From NCBI RefSeq assembly GCF_000720635.1, contig NZ_JOCF01000059.1, positions 1 through 51,780 on the forward strand: a stretch of 51,780 nt of DNA, given 5' to 3'. Positions 36,740 through 46,106 of the stretch are shown piece by piece (position 1 is the first letter of the stretch; each line of letters starts with the position of its first letter). This DNA comes from Streptomyces sp. NRRL WC-3742 (GTDB lineage: Bacteria > Actinomycetota > Actinomycetes > Streptomycetales > Streptomycetaceae). The position numbers were made by a program, and so were the translations under genes. The notes beneath the pieces were generated by a model, which was given only the letters and a program-made list of their open reading frames with translations, searched no databases and was not told the origin of the DNA.

Positions 36740-37378
36740 ATGTCAGGGCAGTACCCCGGGCCGTTCGGACCACCGCCCGGCGGCACGCCGTACGTTCCGG
36801 GACCGCCCCCGGCGCCGGCCGCGATACCGGGCCGCCTCGGCACGACCGCGCGGGTGCTGTTCGCCCTCGCCCCCGTCGTGACCTTCGGCCTGCTCGGCGC
36901 CGTCCCGTCGCTGGTCCTGGCGGTCCGGCGCCGACGGGCGTACGACATCGCCGGCGCCGTCGTGTTCTGCGGGCTGCTGCTGACGCTGATCGTCTCCGCC
37001 GGGATCGCGGGCCGCCTGAAGGACCCGACGGCCGACCTCACCGGCCAGATCACCCTGTTCGTGCTCTGGTTCGCGCCGACGCCCCACTTCCTGCTGATGG
37101 ACCGCCGCGAGGTCTGGGAGGCGGGCCGCCCCGCACCGCAGCCGTCCCCGTCGTACGCGGCGCCGCAGGCCCAGCCCCACACCTCGCCGTACGCGCCGAC
37201 CGCGCCCGGGTACGGCGCCCCGGCGGCCCCCTACGCCCCGCCCCCGCCGCAGGCAGCCGCAGCCCCCGCAGCCCTCGCAGCACCCGCCACCCCCGTCGCC
37301 CCGGTCACCGGGGCCGCCGACGACCTGAAGGAGCTCGGCGAACTGCTGCGCCGCCAGTCCCGCGAGGGCCGGCCGTGA
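36740..37378 (+). CDS. small membrane protein with proline-rich termini, coupled to the kinase gene
   Basis: A 212-residue protein of unknown family. A Pro/Gly-rich N-terminus (about 1-30) is followed by hydrophobic segments at about 35-60, 68-90 and 103-118. The C-terminal 80 residues are Pro/Ala/Tyr-rich, ending in a charged helix (DDLKELGELLRRQSREGRP). GGAG lies 5 bases before the ATG, and TACCGT (36677-36682) is a possible -10 box. Its stop overlaps the GTG of the downstream Ser/Thr kinase, so the two are translationally coupled. It may anchor or be phosphorylated by that kinase, which has no membrane segment of its own; this is inference. Confidence 0.8.
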   Translation: MSGQYPGPFGPPPGGTPYVPGPPPAPAAIPGRLGTTARVLFALAPVVTFGLLGAVPSLVLAVRRRRAYDIAGAVVFCGLLLTLIVSAGIAGRLKDPTADLTGQITLFVLWFAPTPHFLLMDRREVWEAGRPAPQPSPSYAAPQAQPHTSPYAPTAPGYGAPAAPYAPPPPQAAAAPAALAAPATPVAPVTGAADDLKELGELLRRQSREGRP

Positions 37379-39087
37379 CGGCTCCCCGGCTGATCGCCTG
37401 CCGCTACCGCCTCACCGAGAAGATCGGCCACGGCGGGATGGGCCAGGTCTGGGCCGGCCGGGACGAACGCCTGCACCGCGCGGTCGCCGTCAAACTGCTG
37501 CGCCCCGAGCACCTGCTGCCCGGCACCGGCGCGGGCGCCGATCCCCGCAGCAGCGTCGGCGACAGCGGCATCGGCACCGGCACGTCCACCGAACGCCGCC
37601 GCCACGGCGACGAGTTGCGCCGCCGCTTCCTGCGCGAGTGCCGGGTCACGGCCGCGCTCGACCACCCGGGGCTGGTCACCGTCTTCGACGCCGGGGAGGA
37701 CGGGAGCGAGCTGTACCTGGTCATGCAGCGCGTCCCCGGCGTCAGCCTCGCCGACCTCATCGCCGAGGACGCGCCGTTCCCGATCGAGCGGGCGGTGGCC
37801 GTCGCCGCCCAGCTGTGCGCGGCCCTGGCCGCCGTCCACGCCGTCCCGGTCGTCCACCGCGACCTCAAGCCCAGCAACGTGATGGTCCGGGAGGACGGCC
37901 GCACCGTCCTGCTCGATCTCGGCATCGCCACCGCCCTCGACACCGAGACCACCCGTCTGACCCTCACCGGGGTGCCGATCGGCAGTCCCGCGTACATGGC
38001 CCCCGAACAGGCCCTCGCCTCCACCACCGATCCGCGCAGCGACCTGTACGCGCTGGGCTGCATGCTGCACGAGATGCTCTCGGGCGAGGAGCCGTTCAGG
38101 GCGCCCACCGCCCTCGGCATCCTGCGCCGGCACGTCGACGAACCGCCCGTCCCGCTGCGCGACCTGCGCCCGGACGTGCCGCCGGCGCTCGAACGGCTCG
38201 TCCTCGACCTGCTCGCCAAGCAGCCCGCCGACCGCCCGGCCGACGCCCAGGCCGTGTACGGGCGGCTGCTCCCGCTGCTGCCCCCGGCCGCCGCCGCCCC
38301 GCAGCCCCGCTACACGCCGCTGCCCGACCCCGTACGGCCGTTCCGCTACCCGCACCAGCCGCGTCCCGCCGCCGTGGCGGGTGCGGCGGCGGCCCCGCCG
38401 GAACCGCGCCCGTTCCTGGTGCCGCCCGCCCCCGCCGTCCCGCCGGCGCCACCCGCCGCCCCGGTCGCACCCGCCGCCCCGGTCGTTCCAGCCGTTCCAG
38501 CCGTTCCGGCCGTCGGCTTCGACCTGGCGGCCGAGTGCGCGCGCCTCTCCGACCTGGTCGACGCCGGGCGCCACGAGGAGGTCCTCGACCTCGCGGCCCG
38601 CCTGCTGCCCCGCGCCGAGGCCGAGCAGGGCGGGCACGTGCCGCTCGTGCGCACCATCCGCACCATCTACGCCCGCACCCTCCTCCACCAGGGGCACCCC
38701 GGGCGGGCACTCCCCGAGTACCAGCGCCTCGCCGTCACCGCGGAGGGCGGACCCCACGGACCCCAGGGCCTCGACCACCGCTACCGCGCCGCCGTCTGCC
38801 TCGACCGCCTCGGCCGCGGCCCCGAAGCCCTCGCCGAGTACCGGGCCCTTCTCACCGCCCACGCGGAGGACCCCGATCCCGAGCGGGCCTTCGACCTCCG
38901 CGAGCGCATCGGCCTCCACCTCGCGGCCGCCGGCGATCCCCAGCAGGCGTGGCAGTGGCTGCTCCAGCTCCTGCTCGAACGCGAACGCCGCGACGGCCCC
39001 CACCACCCGGCCGTCCGTCGCCTGCGCCAGTCCCTCGACACCCTCCACCCCCAGCAGCCGACGCCCTGGCCCCCCGTCTCCCGCTGA
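37375..39087 (+). CDS. Ser/Thr protein kinase with a tetratricopeptide-like C-terminus
   Basis: A 570-residue soluble kinase of the PknB type. The glycine loop is IGHGGMGQVW, the ATP-binding Lys K40 lies in AVAVKLL, the catalytic loop is VVHRDLKPSNVMV, the metal-binding motif is DLG instead of DFG, and SPAYMAPEQ closes the activation segment. About 25 residues (GTGAGADPRSSVGDSG-like) are inserted before helix C. After the kinase domain (to about 300) comes a Pro/Ala linker, then a helical repeat region (about 380-550) resembling tetratricopeptides. There is no transmembrane helix or PASTA domain. It starts with GTG overlapping the upstream membrane-protein stop. Confidence 0.9.
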   Translation: MTAPRLIACRYRLTEKIGHGGMGQVWAGRDERLHRAVAVKLLRPEHLLPGTGAGADPRSSVGDSGIGTGTSTERRRHGDELRRRFLRECRVTAALDHPGLVTVFDAGEDGSELYLVMQRVPGVSLADLIAEDAPFPIERAVAVAAQLCAALAAVHAVPVVHRDLKPSNVMVREDGRTVLLDLGIATALDTETTRLTLTGVPIGSPAYMAPEQALASTTDPRSDLYALGCMLHEMLSGEEPFRAPTALGILRRHVDEPPVPLRDLRPDVPPALERLVLDLLAKQPADRPADAQAVYGRLLPLLPPAAAAPQPRYTPLPDPVRPFRYPHQPRPAAVAGAAAAPPEPRPFLVPPAPAVPPAPPAAPVAPAAPVVPAVPAVPAVGFDLAAECARLSDLVDAGRHEEVLDLAARLLPRAEAEQGGHVPLVRTIRTIYARTLLHQGHPGRALPEYQRLAVTAEGGPHGPQGLDHRYRAAVCLDRLGRGPEALAEYRALLTAHAEDPDPERAFDLRERIGLHLAAAGDPQQAWQWLLQLLLERERRDGPHHPAVRRLRQSLDTLHPQQPTPWPPVSR

Positions 39088-39143
39088 ACCCCCTGCCTCC
39101 CGCTGAACCCCCGTCTCCCGCTGAACGGCAGCACCGGGACCGG

Positions 39144-39149
39144 TAGGTT
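39144..39149 (+). promoter_or_regulatory. -10 box of a probable leaderless mazG transcript
   Basis: TAGGTT ends 6 bases before the GTG at 39156. A GGAGG lies within 2 bases of the start, too close to act as a ribosome site. Confidence 0.45.
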
Positions 39150-39155
39150 CGGAGG

Positions 39156-40175
39156 GTGACGACGAATGGTGCGGACGCCAAGCTGATCCTGCTCACGACG
39201 ACCCACCGGGTGGCCCCCGGCCTGCTGTCCTGGCCCGCGTGGGAGGCGCTGCGTTCGGCGGGGAGGGTGCTGGCGGCCGATGCCGGGCATCCGCAGCTGC
39301 CCGCGCTGCGCGGGGCCGGGGTGGAGGCGGAGATCGTCGCGGAGCTGTCCGCGCCGGCGCTGGCGCGGCTGCTGACCGGGCAGCCGGCGGGCGAGGGCCC
39401 GGTGGTGTGGCTGGGGAGCCCGGACGGGGACCCGGGGCTGACCGACGCGCTCGCCCGCCTCGCCGTGGAGCACGCCGGGGAGGTGCCCGAGATCGAGGTG
39501 CTGCCCGGCTCGTACGACCTGCCGGGGGCCCGCCTGCTGGACCTGGTGTCGGTGATGGACCGGCTGCGCTCGCCCGGCGGCTGCCCCTGGGACGCCGAGC
39601 AGACGCACGAGAGCCTGGTGAAGTACCTGGTCGAGGAGGCGTACGAGCTGGTCGAGGCCATCGAGGAGGGGGACCGCGACACCCTGCGCGAGGAGTTGGG
39701 CGACGTCCTGCTCCAGGTGTTCTTCCACTCCCGCATCGCCGAGGAGGACGAGCGGGAGCCGTTCTCGATCGACGACGTGGCCGGGGACATCGTCGACAAG
39801 CTGATGTACCGGCACCCGCACGTGTTCGGGGACGCGGAGGCCGAGGGCGCCGCCGAGGTGGAGGCGAACTGGGAGCAGTTGAAGGCGGCCGAGAAGTCGG
39901 ACCGCGAGTCCGTCCTGGACGGCGTCCCGGCCGGGCTGCCGGCGCTGGCGTACGCGGCGAAGCTGGTCTCCCGGGTGCGGCGGGCGGGCTTCGGCGGGGT
40001 GGCGGACGAGCCGTACGAGCTGCCGGCGGAGCTGACCGCCGAGTCGGCGGGCCGGCTGCTGCTGGCGGTGGCGCAGCGGGCGCACGACGCCGGGGTGGAC
40101 GTGGACGCGGCGCTGCGCTCGGCCGCGCGGGGCTACCGGGACGCGGTGCGCGCGGCCGAGGGGCTGACGTCGTAG
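39156..40175 (+). CDS. mazG: MazG-family nucleoside triphosphate pyrophosphohydrolase
   Basis: A 339-residue enzyme that hydrolyses NTPs or dNTPs to monophosphate and pyrophosphate, removing abnormal nucleotides. The catalytic metal-binding motif EEAYELVEAIEEGD followed by EELGDVLLQVFFHSRIA lies at about 165-200, and GGCPWDAEQTHESL begins the domain near 145. The first 120 residues form an actinobacterial extension with a tetrapyrrole-methylase-like look (VWLGSPDGDPGLTDAL), also seen in other streptomycete MazG proteins as far as I recall. Start GTG 39156. It is convergent with the short Rossmann protein, 22 bases apart. Confidence 0.92.
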   Translation: MTTNGADAKLILLTTTHRVAPGLLSWPAWEALRSAGRVLAADAGHPQLPALRGAGVEAEIVAELSAPALARLLTGQPAGEGPVVWLGSPDGDPGLTDALARLAVEHAGEVPEIEVLPGSYDLPGARLLDLVSVMDRLRSPGGCPWDAEQTHESLVKYLVEEAYELVEAIEEGDRDTLREELGDVLLQVFFHSRIAEEDEREPFSIDDVAGDIVDKLMYRHPHVFGDAEAEGAAEVEANWEQLKAAEKSDRESVLDGVPAGLPALAYAAKLVSRVRRAGFGGVADEPYELPAELTAESAGRLLLAVAQRAHDAGVDVDAALRSAARGYRDAVRAAEGLTS

Positions 40176-40197
40176 GAGGGGCTGAGGTCCTGAGCGG

Positions 40198-40608
40198 TCA
40201 GGCCGCGGCCTGACGGGGCAGCGGGAGGACGACCTCGGCGATGGCGTCGCCGACGAGGGCGACGAGTTCGGCCAGCCGCTCCAGGTCGAGATGGTCGGGC
40301 AGGTCGGCGAGGGAGACGATCCGCTCGCCGTCCGGCCCGGCGACGCAGAACAGGTCGATCGGGCCGAGGTGCTTCTCGGCGGTGTCGACGACGGCGGCCA
40401 CGTCGCTGGGGCGGCGCACGTCCCCGTGGACGCCGACGACGGGGCAGCCCGGGCGGTCGAGTTCGGCGGCGAGGTCCTCCGCGACGCCGACGTGCTGGTC
40501 GGCGATCAGCATCCCGGCGGCGCCGGCGGCGGTGAACCGGCGGGCGAGGTCGGCCCCCGACCCGCCGTCCAGTACCGCGATGACGACGACTGCCCCGGCG
40601 ACCCGCAT
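40198..40608 (-). CDS. short SDR-like Rossmann-fold protein lacking the catalytic half
   Basis: A 136-residue protein resembling the N-terminal half of a short-chain dehydrogenase. It has a beta strand AVVVIAVLDGG, the nucleotide loop GGSGADLARRF, ADQHVGVAEDLAAEL, and GDVRRPSDVAAVVDTAEKHLGPIDL. The usual Ser and YxxxK catalytic residues are absent, because the sequence stops after helix 4 or 5. It may bind a dinucleotide without catalysis or be a shortened remnant. GGAGGAG precedes the ATG at 40608 with good spacing; a longer frame from 40818 is not supported by a ribosome site. Divergent from the P450 gene. Confidence 0.75.
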   Translation of the reverse strand: MRVAGAVVVIAVLDGGSGADLARRFTAAGAAGMLIADQHVGVAEDLAAELDRPGCPVVGVHGDVRRPSDVAAVVDTAEKHLGPIDLFCVAGPDGERIVSLADLPDHLDLERLAELVALVGDAIAEVVLPLPRQAAA

Positions 40609-40853
40609 GGCCTGCTCCTCCCTGTGGGCGACACCGCACCGGCGCCCACGCGTACTGCGGAGGATCGTAGGCTCGTCCTGACCCTCCGCAACAGGAATTA
40701 CCCCGCAGGTGACCAGGCTCACGCCGGGTGCCTGGCCAAGAGCTGTCCAAGAACCGTCCACGTACCGGGCACGAAGCGTCGACACGCGGGAAACGAGTCG
40801 TTCGCGGACCGTTCGCACGCCGTTGACGGGCCGGGCGCGCCGCGTCCACCGGA

Positions 40854-40859
40854 TACCGT
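40854..40859 (+). promoter_or_regulatory. -10 box of a probable leaderless P450 transcript
   Basis: TACCGT within GGATACCGTCGACCC ends 6 bases before the ATG at 40866. No ribosome site is visible. Confidence 0.5.
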
Positions 40860-40865
40860 CGACCC

Positions 40866-42158
40866 ATGCCAGCTCAGCCCGACGCCACCGCCCCCCAGCT
40901 CTTCACCTGGGAGTTCGCCGCCGACCCGTACCCGGCCTACGCCTGGCTGCGCGAGCACTCCCCGGTGCACCGCACCACCCTGCCGAGCGGCGTCGAGGCG
41001 TGGCTGGTGACCCGGTACGCGGACGCCCGCCAGGCGCTCGCGGACGGACGGCTGTCGAAGAACCCGGCGCACCACAGCGAACAGGCGCACCGCACCGGCC
41101 GGGTGGGCATCCCGGGGGAGCGGCAGGCGGACCTGATGACCCACCTGCTGAACATCGACCCGCCGGACCACACCCGGCTTCGCCGCCTGGTGTCGAAGGC
41201 GTTCACCCCGCGCCGGGTGGCCGAGTTCGAGCCGCGCGTGCAGCAGCTCACCGACCGGCTGATCGACGGCTTCGCGCAGCGCGGATCGGCCGACCTCATC
41301 CACGAGTTCGCCTTCCCCCTCCCCATCTACGCGATCTGCGACCTGCTGGGCGTCCCGTCCGAGGACCAGGACGACTTCCGCGACTGGGCCGGGATGATGC
41401 TGCGACACACGAAGCCGGGCCACGGAAGCGGCCAACGCGGAGGTGTGGGGCGGGCGGTGAAGCAGATCCGCGCCTACCTGCTGGAGCTGATCCACCGCAA
41501 GCGCGCCGACCTCGGGGACGACCTCATCTCCGGCCTGATCCGGGCGAGCGACCACGGTGAGCACCTGACGGAGAACGAGGCTGCCGCGATGGCCTTCATC
41601 CTCCTGTTCGCCGGCTTCGAGACGACCGTCAACCTGATCGGCAACGGCACCTACGCGCTGCTGCGCAACCCGGACCAGCGCCGGCTGCTCCAGGAGTCGG
41701 TGGCCCGCGGCGAGAGCGGGCTCCTGGAGACGGGCATCGAGGAACTCCTGCGCTACGACGGGCCGGTGGAGCTGGCGACCTGGCGGTTCGCGACGAAGCC
41801 GCTGTCGATCGGCGGGGTGGACATCCCGGTGGGCGATCCGGTGCTGGTGGTGCTGGCGGCGGCGGACCGCGACCCGGCCCGGTTCTCGGACGAGAACACC
41901 CTCGACCTGGCCCGGACGGACAACCCGCACCTGGGTTTCGGGCACGGCATCCACTACTGCATCGGCGCCCCGCTGGCCCGGCTGGAGGGCCGCGCCGCGC
42001 TGGCCACGCTGCTCACGCGACTGCCCGATCTGAGGCTGGCGGAGGAGCCGGAGAACCTGCGCTGGCGAGGCGGTCTGATCATGCGTGGACTACGGGAGCT
42101 TCCGGTCGAATTCAGTCCGGAAATGCACTCTCCGCACGCACTTCCGGCCGACCGGTGA
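40866..42158 (+). CDS. cytochrome P450, CYP107-like
   Basis: A 430-residue soluble haem monooxygenase. The oxygen-activation motif on helix I is AGFETT (249-254), the ExxR pair is in EELLR (293-296), and the haem loop FGHGIHYCIG holds the ligand C365. The P450 needs ferredoxin and reductase partners encoded elsewhere. Its position two genes before enolase matches, from memory, the CYP107U1 gene of Streptomyces coelicolor, which has been linked to sporulation. The substrate is unknown. The upstream 257 bases are shared with the SDR-like gene. The transcript is probably leaderless. Confidence 0.93.
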   Translation: MPAQPDATAPQLFTWEFAADPYPAYAWLREHSPVHRTTLPSGVEAWLVTRYADARQALADGRLSKNPAHHSEQAHRTGRVGIPGERQADLMTHLLNIDPPDHTRLRRLVSKAFTPRRVAEFEPRVQQLTDRLIDGFAQRGSADLIHEFAFPLPIYAICDLLGVPSEDQDDFRDWAGMMLRHTKPGHGSGQRGGVGRAVKQIRAYLLELIHRKRADLGDDLISGLIRASDHGEHLTENEAAAMAFILLFAGFETTVNLIGNGTYALLRNPDQRRLLQESVARGESGLLETGIEELLRYDGPVELATWRFATKPLSIGGVDIPVGDPVLVVLAAADRDPARFSDENTLDLARTDNPHLGFGHGIHYCIGAPLARLEGRAALATLLTRLPDLRLAEEPENLRWRGGLIMRGLRELPVEFSPEMHSPHALPADR

Positions 42159-42305
42159 ATCCACGTGACGCTCGGACACGCTGACGCGCCGTCGCCGGTA
42201 GCCTGCCGATCGGGGTGTGAACACGCATCAAACCGGACAAACCGGTGCCGTGCGTAGGCGAGCGACCACGCGCCGTAATTTCTGTGTGATGTCGGCGAGA
42301 TGAGC

Positions 42306-42335
42306 TTGTGATCGAGCTGATGATCTGTCTAGTCT
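42306..42335 (+). promoter_or_regulatory. promoter of the rpf gene
   Basis: TTGTGA (42306-42311) and TAGTCT (42330-42335) are 18 bases apart. The predicted RNA start near 42342 lies upstream of the riboswitch. Confidence 0.6.
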
Positions 42336-42369
42336 CCGTGGAGTTCGCAGCTGCGGACCCCGTGCGCGG

Positions 42370-42549
42370 AACGCCGAGTCCTGCCCGTCGCGCCACGGGA
42401 AACCGACCAGACCCTGGGCAGGGGCGGGGGACCCAGGTTTGTTGCCGTCCCCACGGCTTGGGGTGAAGCCGCCCGCGCGGAGCCGATTCCGCGTCACGGC
42501 GGCCGGGCCACCTCCCGGTCCGAACCCGACAGCTCACCTCGCAGGCGTG
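42370..42549 (+). ncRNA. ydaO/yuaA-type cyclic di-AMP riboswitch
   Basis: The leader of the rpf gene carries conserved ydaO elements: GGGGGACCCA (42426-42435), GGGGTGAAGCC (42460-42470), and CCGAACCCGACAGCTCACCT (42520-42539) followed by CGCAGGCGT. The closing helix pairs ACGCC (42371-42375) with GGCGT (42544-42548). In Streptomyces the class is known upstream of rpfA, where high c-di-AMP lowers expression by early transcription termination. The ribosome site GGAGAGGG lies immediately after the aptamer, so translation control is also possible. Confidence 0.88.
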
Positions 42550-42566
42550 CGGAGAGGGACCTCTTC

Positions 42567-43322
42567 ATGCTGCTCGTTGGATCTGGCCGTCACCGTCGTC
42601 GCACCCAGACCGAGAAGGTCATCGCCGTCGCCGGTGTGGCCGGCGTCGGACTCGCACTGCCGCTCCTCACCGCCACCGGCGCCTCCGCGGCCCCCGCCTC
42701 CACCTGGGACGCCGTCGCCCAGTGCGAGAGCGGCGGCGACTGGGGCATCAACACCGGCAACGGCTTCTACGGGGGCCTGCAGTTCACCCCCAGCACCTGG
42801 AAGGCGTACGGCGGCACCGCCTTCGCCGCTCAGGCCAACCAGGCCAGCAAGGGCCAGCAGATCGCCATCGCCGAGAAGGTGCTGGCCTCCCAGGGCCCGG
42901 GCGCCTGGCCCGTCTGCTCCCAGAAGGCCGGCCTGAGCAAGGGCGGCCCGGCGGCCTCCGTCGACACCTCCTCGGACACCAAGGCCCAGTCGGCGCCCGG
43001 GAAGCAGGCCCCGAAGGCCGAGAAGCCCGCGCAGAAGCCGGTGCAGCAGTACGCGCCCAAGCACGCCGCGCCCAAGGCCGAGAAGCCCGAGCAGCCGGCA
43101 CAGCCGTACGCGCCGAAGCACGCGGCCCCGCAGAGTGCGGCCCCGCAGTCCGCCGCGCCGAAGGCCGGGGACTACACCGTGCGCTCCGGTGACACCCTGT
43201 CGACCATCGCCACGGTCCAGGGCGTCTCCGGCGGCTGGCAGTCGCTGTACGACCACAACCGCTCCACCGTCGGCGGCGACCCGGACCTCATCCTCCCGGG
43301 CCAGGTGCTGCACCTCGGCTGA
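42567..43322 (+). CDS. rpfA: resuscitation-promoting factor / transglycosylase-like protein with LysM
   Basis: A 251-residue secreted cell-wall hydrolase. A signal peptide (about 1-42) ends at GASAA. The Rpf domain (about 45-120) starts [27 protein letters not shown]; the catalytic Glu is E54, and C53 probably pairs with the Cys in WPVCSQK. A Lys/Pro/Ala linker with two copies of YAPKHAAP follows. The C-terminal LysM domain (about 200-251, [13 protein letters not shown]) binds peptidoglycan. The enzyme cleaves glycan strands to aid spore germination and growth. It is controlled by the c-di-AMP riboswitch in its leader and followed by a strong terminator. Confidence 0.93.
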   Translation: MLLVGSGRHRRRTQTEKVIAVAGVAGVGLALPLLTATGASAAPASTWDAVAQCESGGDWGINTGNGFYGGLQFTPSTWKAYGGTAFAAQANQASKGQQIAIAEKVLASQGPGAWPVCSQKAGLSKGGPAASVDTSSDTKAQSAPGKQAPKAEKPAQKPVQQYAPKHAAPKAEKPEQPAQPYAPKHAAPQSAAPQSAAPKAGDYTVRSGDTLSTIATVQGVSGGWQSLYDHNRSTVGGDPDLILPGQVLHLG

Positions 43323-43340
43323 GCCGTGCGGACCTGACGA

Positions 43341-43366
43341 GGGGGCCGGCCGCGGTGCCGGCCCCC
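43341..43366 (+). terminator. terminator after rpfA
   Basis: A perfect 10-bp stem, GGGGGCCGGC with GCCGGCCCCC, closes a six-base loop; TTCGTC follows. Confidence 0.88.
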
Positions 43367-43531
43367 TTCGTCCGCATTCGCCCCGTCCCGTGCGGACATT
43401 CCGGGGCGGGAAGGTGAACTACCGGTGGGTAGCCGGGCCACACGCTGAGACGGGACCGAGGCCGACGTGGCCCCGGAGGCCCGGGCGGTTAGGCTCTGGT
43501 CGTAACGACTCCGCAATCGCCCCGCCGCTGA

Positions 43532-44863
<1,332 letters not shown>

Positions 44864-44959
44864 TCAGCACGGCCGAGCCGCACGCCTGACCGGTGCCCCG
44901 CCGTTCACCCCGTAGGGTGGTCGGCGGGGCACCGTCGCGACCAGGAGGGGATACCGCAG

Positions 44960-45469
44960 ATGGCAGGCTGGAGGATCCCGGGCTTGGCGGCCCGTCCTCG
45001 GTTCACGAGCCGGGCGACCGTCCTCGTCCTGGTGCTCTGCTCACTGGTGGCGATCCTCGCGTACCCGACACGGCAGTTCATCTCCCAGCGGGCCGAGATC
45101 TCCGCCCAGCGGGCGAAGGCCGACCACGCCCGCCAGCAGGTGGAGCAGCTGCGCCGGGACAAGGCCCGCTGGCAGGATCCGGAGTACGTGAAGGCGCAGG
45201 CCCGCGCCCGGCTGCACTTCGCGGTGCCGGGGGAGACCCCGTACATCGCGGTGGATCCGGCCGGCCGTGACGGCGCCCAGCCCTCCGCGCCCGCCAGGCC
45301 CTCGGGGGGCACGGCGGCCGGCCCGGTGAAGGCGGCCAAACCCTGGTACGCCGGCATCTGGGACTCGGTGGACGCGGCCGACACCGCCGCGGCCGCCCCC
45401 GCCGCTCCTGCCGCCCCCCGTCCGACCCCATCGTCATCCGCTGGAGACACCTCCCCCCATGACCACTGA
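44960..45469 (+). CDS. divIC: septum formation initiator, FtsB/DivIC family
   Basis: A 169-residue single-pass membrane protein of the division complex that links FtsL and FtsQ/DivIB at the septum. Layout: a short cytoplasmic N-terminus, a membrane helix at about 20-36 (TVLVLVLCSLVAILAYP), a coiled coil at about 41-70 (QRAEISAQRAKADHARQQVE), the family signature WQDPEYVKAQARARLHFA at about 71-88, then a Pro/Ala/Ser-rich extracellular tail. AGGAGGGG precedes the ATG, and TAGGGT near 44913 is a possible -10. It overlaps the DUF501 gene by 11 bases, so they are coupled. Confidence 0.93.
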   Translation: MAGWRIPGLAARPRFTSRATVLVLVLCSLVAILAYPTRQFISQRAEISAQRAKADHARQQVEQLRRDKARWQDPEYVKAQARARLHFAVPGETPYIAVDPAGRDGAQPSAPARPSGGTAAGPVKAAKPWYAGIWDSVDAADTAAAAPAAPAAPRPTPSSSAGDTSPHDH

Positions 45470-46106
45470 GAACCACCCCGCCGTCTCCGACGCCGACGTC
45501 GCGGCCATCGCCGCCCAGCTCGGCCGGGTGCCGCGCGGCCTGCGCGGCGTGGCGCACCGCTGCCCCTGCGGCAACCCGGACGTCGTCGAGACGGCCCCCC
45601 GCCTGCCGGACGGCACGCCGTTCCCCACGCTGTACTACCTGACCTGCCCCAAGGCCGCCTCGCTGATCGGCACCCTGGAGGCCGACGGCGTGATGAAGGA
45701 CCAGACCGCGCGCCTGGCCGAGGATCCGGAGCTGGCCGCCGCCTACCAGAAGGCGCACGAGGACTACATCGCCCGACGCGACGCGATCGAGGTGCTGGAG
45801 GGCTTCCCGAGCGCCGGCGGCATGCCGGACCGGGTGAAGTGCCTGCACGTGCTGGTCGGCCACTCGCTGGCGGCCGGCGAGGGCGTCAACCCGCTCGGCG
45901 ACGAGGCGATCGGCATGCTGGAGGACTGGTGGGCCAAGGGCCCCTGCGTCTCCCCGGCCGAGGTCCAGGCCGCCGGCGAGCGCGTCCTGCGCAACCGCGC
46001 CAAGGAGCAGGACCACGAGGCCGTCATCGCGGCCAAGCAGCAGAAGACCGCCGAGCGGGCCGCGAAGAAGGCCGCCGAGGAAGCCTCGCAGGAGGAGTCC
46101 GAGTGA
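45459..46106 (+). CDS. DUF501 family protein
   Basis: A 215-residue cytoplasmic protein of the actinobacterial DUF501 family, function unknown. Conserved features are RVPRGLRGVAHRCPCGNPDVVET near the start, FPTLYYLTCPKA, and VKCLHVLVGHSLAAGEGVNPLGDEA; the Cys and His residues (CPCG, TCPK, KCLH) suggest a possible metal site. The last 40 residues are a charged Ala/Lys/Glu helix. It sits between divIC (11-base overlap) and ppx (4-base overlap), an arrangement kept in actinobacteria. Confidence 0.92.
   Translation: MTTENHPAVSDADVAAIAAQLGRVPRGLRGVAHRCPCGNPDVVETAPRLPDGTPFPTLYYLTCPKAASLIGTLEADGVMKDQTARLAEDPELAAAYQKAHEDYIARRDAIEVLEGFPSAGGMPDRVKCLHVLVGHSLAAGEGVNPLGDEAIGMLEDWWAKGPCVSPAEVQAAGERVLRNRAKEQDHEAVIAAKQQKTAERAAKKAAEEASQEESE

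Noticed and set aside
40609..40818. Longer form of the SDR-like protein
   Set aside because: The added residues are Arg-rich and unlike the family, and GGAGGAG directly precedes the internal ATG.
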